Assembly (NCBI GenBank): GCA_949295395.1
Contig: CASFLB010000020.1
Coordinates: forward strand, 1 to 15,128
Reading direction: 5' to 3'
Length of the DNA: 15,128 bases
Source of the DNA: an uncultured Pseudomonadota bacterium
GTDB taxonomy: Bacteria; Pseudomonadota; Alphaproteobacteria; RF32; CAG-239
Shown: one piece after another, positions 13,656-15,128 of the stretch
How positions within the stretch are numbered: the stretch's first letter is position 1
How the letters are laid out: each line of letters begins with the position of its first letter
Notes under the pieces: model-generated
The model's input: only the letters and a program-made list of their open reading frames with translations
What the model was told of the DNA's origin: nothing
Database searches by the model: none
Position numbers and translations under genes: made by a program

Positions 13656-15074
13656 GCTGCTTGTGAATGCTGTCCCATTTACCCTCTCAAAGCCAAGATT
13701 AACTGATGTTTGATTATTTTTATATGAGGTAAATATTCCGGCGGCCGGTAAGCACCAATCGCCGGCATTTGTTCCTTCCGTGCTATATTCATTTGCTGCC
13801 CATACCGCCGGATAGGTATTCTTATCTCCGGCTGCCATGATAATTTTGCTATTCTCACAACTTGCATAATCTGTTGCCGCTGTTAAGTTTGATGTATAAT
13901 TCGTTAGTCCCGATATATCTGTGCCATATCCGCCCCATGCATATTTCGTATCTAACAACTTCAGCGCTAAAGCCTGCCCGCAACCAACATGACTAATATA
14001 AGCAACAACAGCTATTGGTGTTTTAGCATCAACTACATCTGTATTACAGGTTCCATCACTAAATAAGATATCCCCAATTTGACAGTGTCGACCAGCATAA
14101 CCAGTACATTGTCCCCACTTAACCTTATCTTCTATACATTTTCCTTGCCACCATTCGTACCCTTCATCACAAGTACATTCTGTGTATCTTCCACCACAAG
14201 CTTCGCCGACACCGCCGTTCTCATTTTCTCCTTTACAGGTATATTTAAATGCCCCTTTGCACATTCCTTCAAACGTCTGCACAAACTCAAAAACAGGATG
14301 AACATTGCACATTCCTTCAAACGTCTGCACAAACTCAAAAACAGGATGAACATTTCCGAGATTAGTAACACCGCTGAAGCTTAATCCGTAATTATCAACC
14401 AAAGAAAAGCCCCACGGGAAATTATAGATGCGCATGGATGAAGACCAAACCCAAGTTCTACCTATATATTTTGTTCCACCAGCACGATCAAAACCTGTGC
14501 CTATTATATCTTGGTTATTATAATATGATGTAAATATTCCAGCGGCAGGTAAACACCAATCGCCGGCACTTGTTCCTTCCGTTTTATATTCATTTGCCGC
14601 CCATACTGCCGGATAGGTATCTTTATCTCCGGCGGCCATAATAATCTTGCTATTCTCACAACTTGAAACATCTTGTGAAGCGGCTTCGGCTGAATTGTAA
14701 TACGTTAATTCCAAGAAATCCATAGCCTTCGTTGCCCACTTATAACGTCCTATTGATTTTAGCGCCAGCGCCTGTCCGCCACCGAGACCGTCGACATAAA
14801 CCACGACACCGATTGGTGTTTTGCCGGCTTGGGCTTCTTTATAACAAGTCATGTCCGAATAAAGAATACTGCCGATTTCACAGACTTCGGGGGGTGACGG
14901 CGGACAGAACCATGCCTCGCCCCATGGGCATTTGACGCCTTTGTTATCAGGACATGAGCTTTCCGTATAGCCCAAGTCCGCACACTTTGGCGTGGCGGTA
15001 CAGGTGATATCTTCGGCCAAACCACTCACCGGCGCAATTATGGCCGCGCTTGTCATCAAGATTAATTTTCTCAT
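13521..15074 (-). CDS. Exported Cys-rich protein with two C-type-lectin-like modules
   Basis: A 517-residue protein. A signal peptide (MRKLI, then a hydrophobic stretch) likely ends after GLA at residue 20. A Cys-rich stretch (25-65) follows. Module 1 (about 65-250) and module 2 (about 331-517) are clear duplicates. They share IGxILxSDxTC, KTPIxVVxY, GQALALK, SCENSKIIMAAGDK, TYPAVWAANEY, GDWCLPAAGIFTSY with NNQ, and an ending of (N/E)V(H/R)PV(F/L)EF. Between them lies a Cys-rich, EGF-like linker (272-331) preceded by a 16-residue exact repeat. The W-CLPA...W(A/S)SS...VRPV plan resembles DUF1566/FGE-type C-type-lectin folds. A binding role on the cell surface is inference. AGGAG lies about 8 bases before the ATG. 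A terminator follows the stop. It is probably monocistronic and unrelated to the flagellar operon. Its last codons look like a hypervariable region. Confidence 0.85.
   Translation of the reverse strand: MRKLILMTSAAIIAPVSGLAEDITCTATPKCADLGYTESSCPDNKGVKCPWGEAWFCPPSPPEVCEIGSILYSDMTCYKEAQAGKTPIGVVVYVDGLGGGQALALKSIGRYKWATKAMDFLELTYYNSAEAASQDVSSCENSKIIMAAGDKDTYPAVWAANEYKTEGTSAGDWCLPAAGIFTSYYNNQDIIGTGFDRAGGTKYIGRTWVWSSSMRIYNFPWGFSLVDNYGLSFSGVTNLGNVHPVFEFVQTFEGMCNVHPVFEFVQTFEGMCKGAFKYTCKGENENGGVGEACGGRYTECTCDEGYEWWQGKCIEDKVKWGQCTGYAGRHCQIGDILFSDGTCNTDVVDAKTPIAVVAYISHVGCGQALALKLLDTKYAWGGYGTDISGLTNYTSNLTAATDYASCENSKIIMAAGDKNTYPAVWAANEYSTEGTNAGDWCLPAAGIFTSYKNNQTSVNLGFERVNGTAFTSSTKAWASSEYNSFDAFYAYFGGSSSTGVHVWTRRGSLEVRPVLEF
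14259..14354 (-). repeat. Exact 48-bp tandem duplication inside the exported protein gene
   Basis: Bases 14259-14306 are repeated exactly at 14307-14354. The unit is a multiple of three and adds 16 residues (NVHPVFEFVQTFEGMC twice) at the end of module 1 without breaking the frame. Perfect identity points to a recent slippage or recombination event, or to an assembly error. Confidence 0.95.
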
Positions 15075-15128
15075 CTTTTTTCTCCTTTTCTTACAAACAC
15101 AGCATAAAAGCGCTGTTATAGGGACATC

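Noticed and set aside
13451..13678. 75-codon minus-strand frame overlapping the end of the exported protein gene
   Set aside because: It is a frame-shifted shadow kept open by the GC-rich variable-like stretch. The main frame continues the module 1 homology to the stop.
15075..15128. Promoter of the exported protein gene (TATAAC at 15115-15120) and a small ACAGC/GCTGT inverted repeat
   Set aside because: The matching -35 box would lie outside the window and the inverted repeat is only 5 bp, so neither can be judged.
1..15128. CRISPR array, insertion sequence or phage genes
   Set aside because: No spaced repeat series, transposase, integrase or phage structural motif was found on either strand.

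Overview
This 15.1 kb window comes from a fairly AT-rich genome, and every gene I can support lies on the minus strand. It reads as an alphaproteobacterium. The order fliF-fliG-fliH(flbE)-fliN-flbD-flhA is the Caulobacter/Rhodospirillales type of flagellar cluster, and FlbD is a mainly alphaproteobacterial sigma-54 activator. An uncultivated, possibly host-associated member of the group is a plausible source because of the low GC and the cysteine-rich exported repeat protein, but that is inference.

Layout, right to left (the direction of transcription). (1) 15074-13521 encodes an exported, cysteine-rich, two-module protein ending at an intrinsic terminator (13472-13495). Its last ~130 bases differ sharply in composition from the rest of the gene and look like the variable region of a diversity-generating retroelement (DGR) target. 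(2) 13371-1417 is one tightly packed flagellar operon of ten genes, with gaps of 5-25 bases or 4-base overlaps. In order they are fliF (MS ring), fliG (C-ring/torque), fliH (export ATPase regulator), fliN (C-ring), flbD (sigma-54 activator), flhA (export gate), flhF and flhG (polar placement and number control), a FliK-like protein, and a membrane protein with a J domain and an SH3-like domain. (3) 1340-615 is an unrecognised 241-residue soluble protein with its own near-consensus sigma-70 promoter. (4) 517-444 is tRNA-Glu(UUC) with a strong promoter and an intrinsic terminator. (5) 1-443 contains no protein gene I can support. It holds a second copy of the tRNA-Glu 3' end (212-237) with its own terminator (184-210), and between the two copies a hairpin-rich, repeat-like block (238-402). 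I see nothing interpretable in 1-183 beyond the U-tract of that terminator.

The flagellar genes would build the basal body from the inside out: the FliF ring, the FliG/FliN rotor face, the export apparatus (FlhA, FliH) and probably the hook-length ruler. FlhF/FlhG would set pole position and number, and FlbD would time the later genes. The fliF promoter must lie in the ~90 bases between the terminator at 13472-13495 and fliF unless there is read-through; I could not identify it with confidence. FliM, FliI, FlhB, FliPQR and the rod/hook genes are not in this window. No reverse transcriptase or template repeat for a DGR is present here either.
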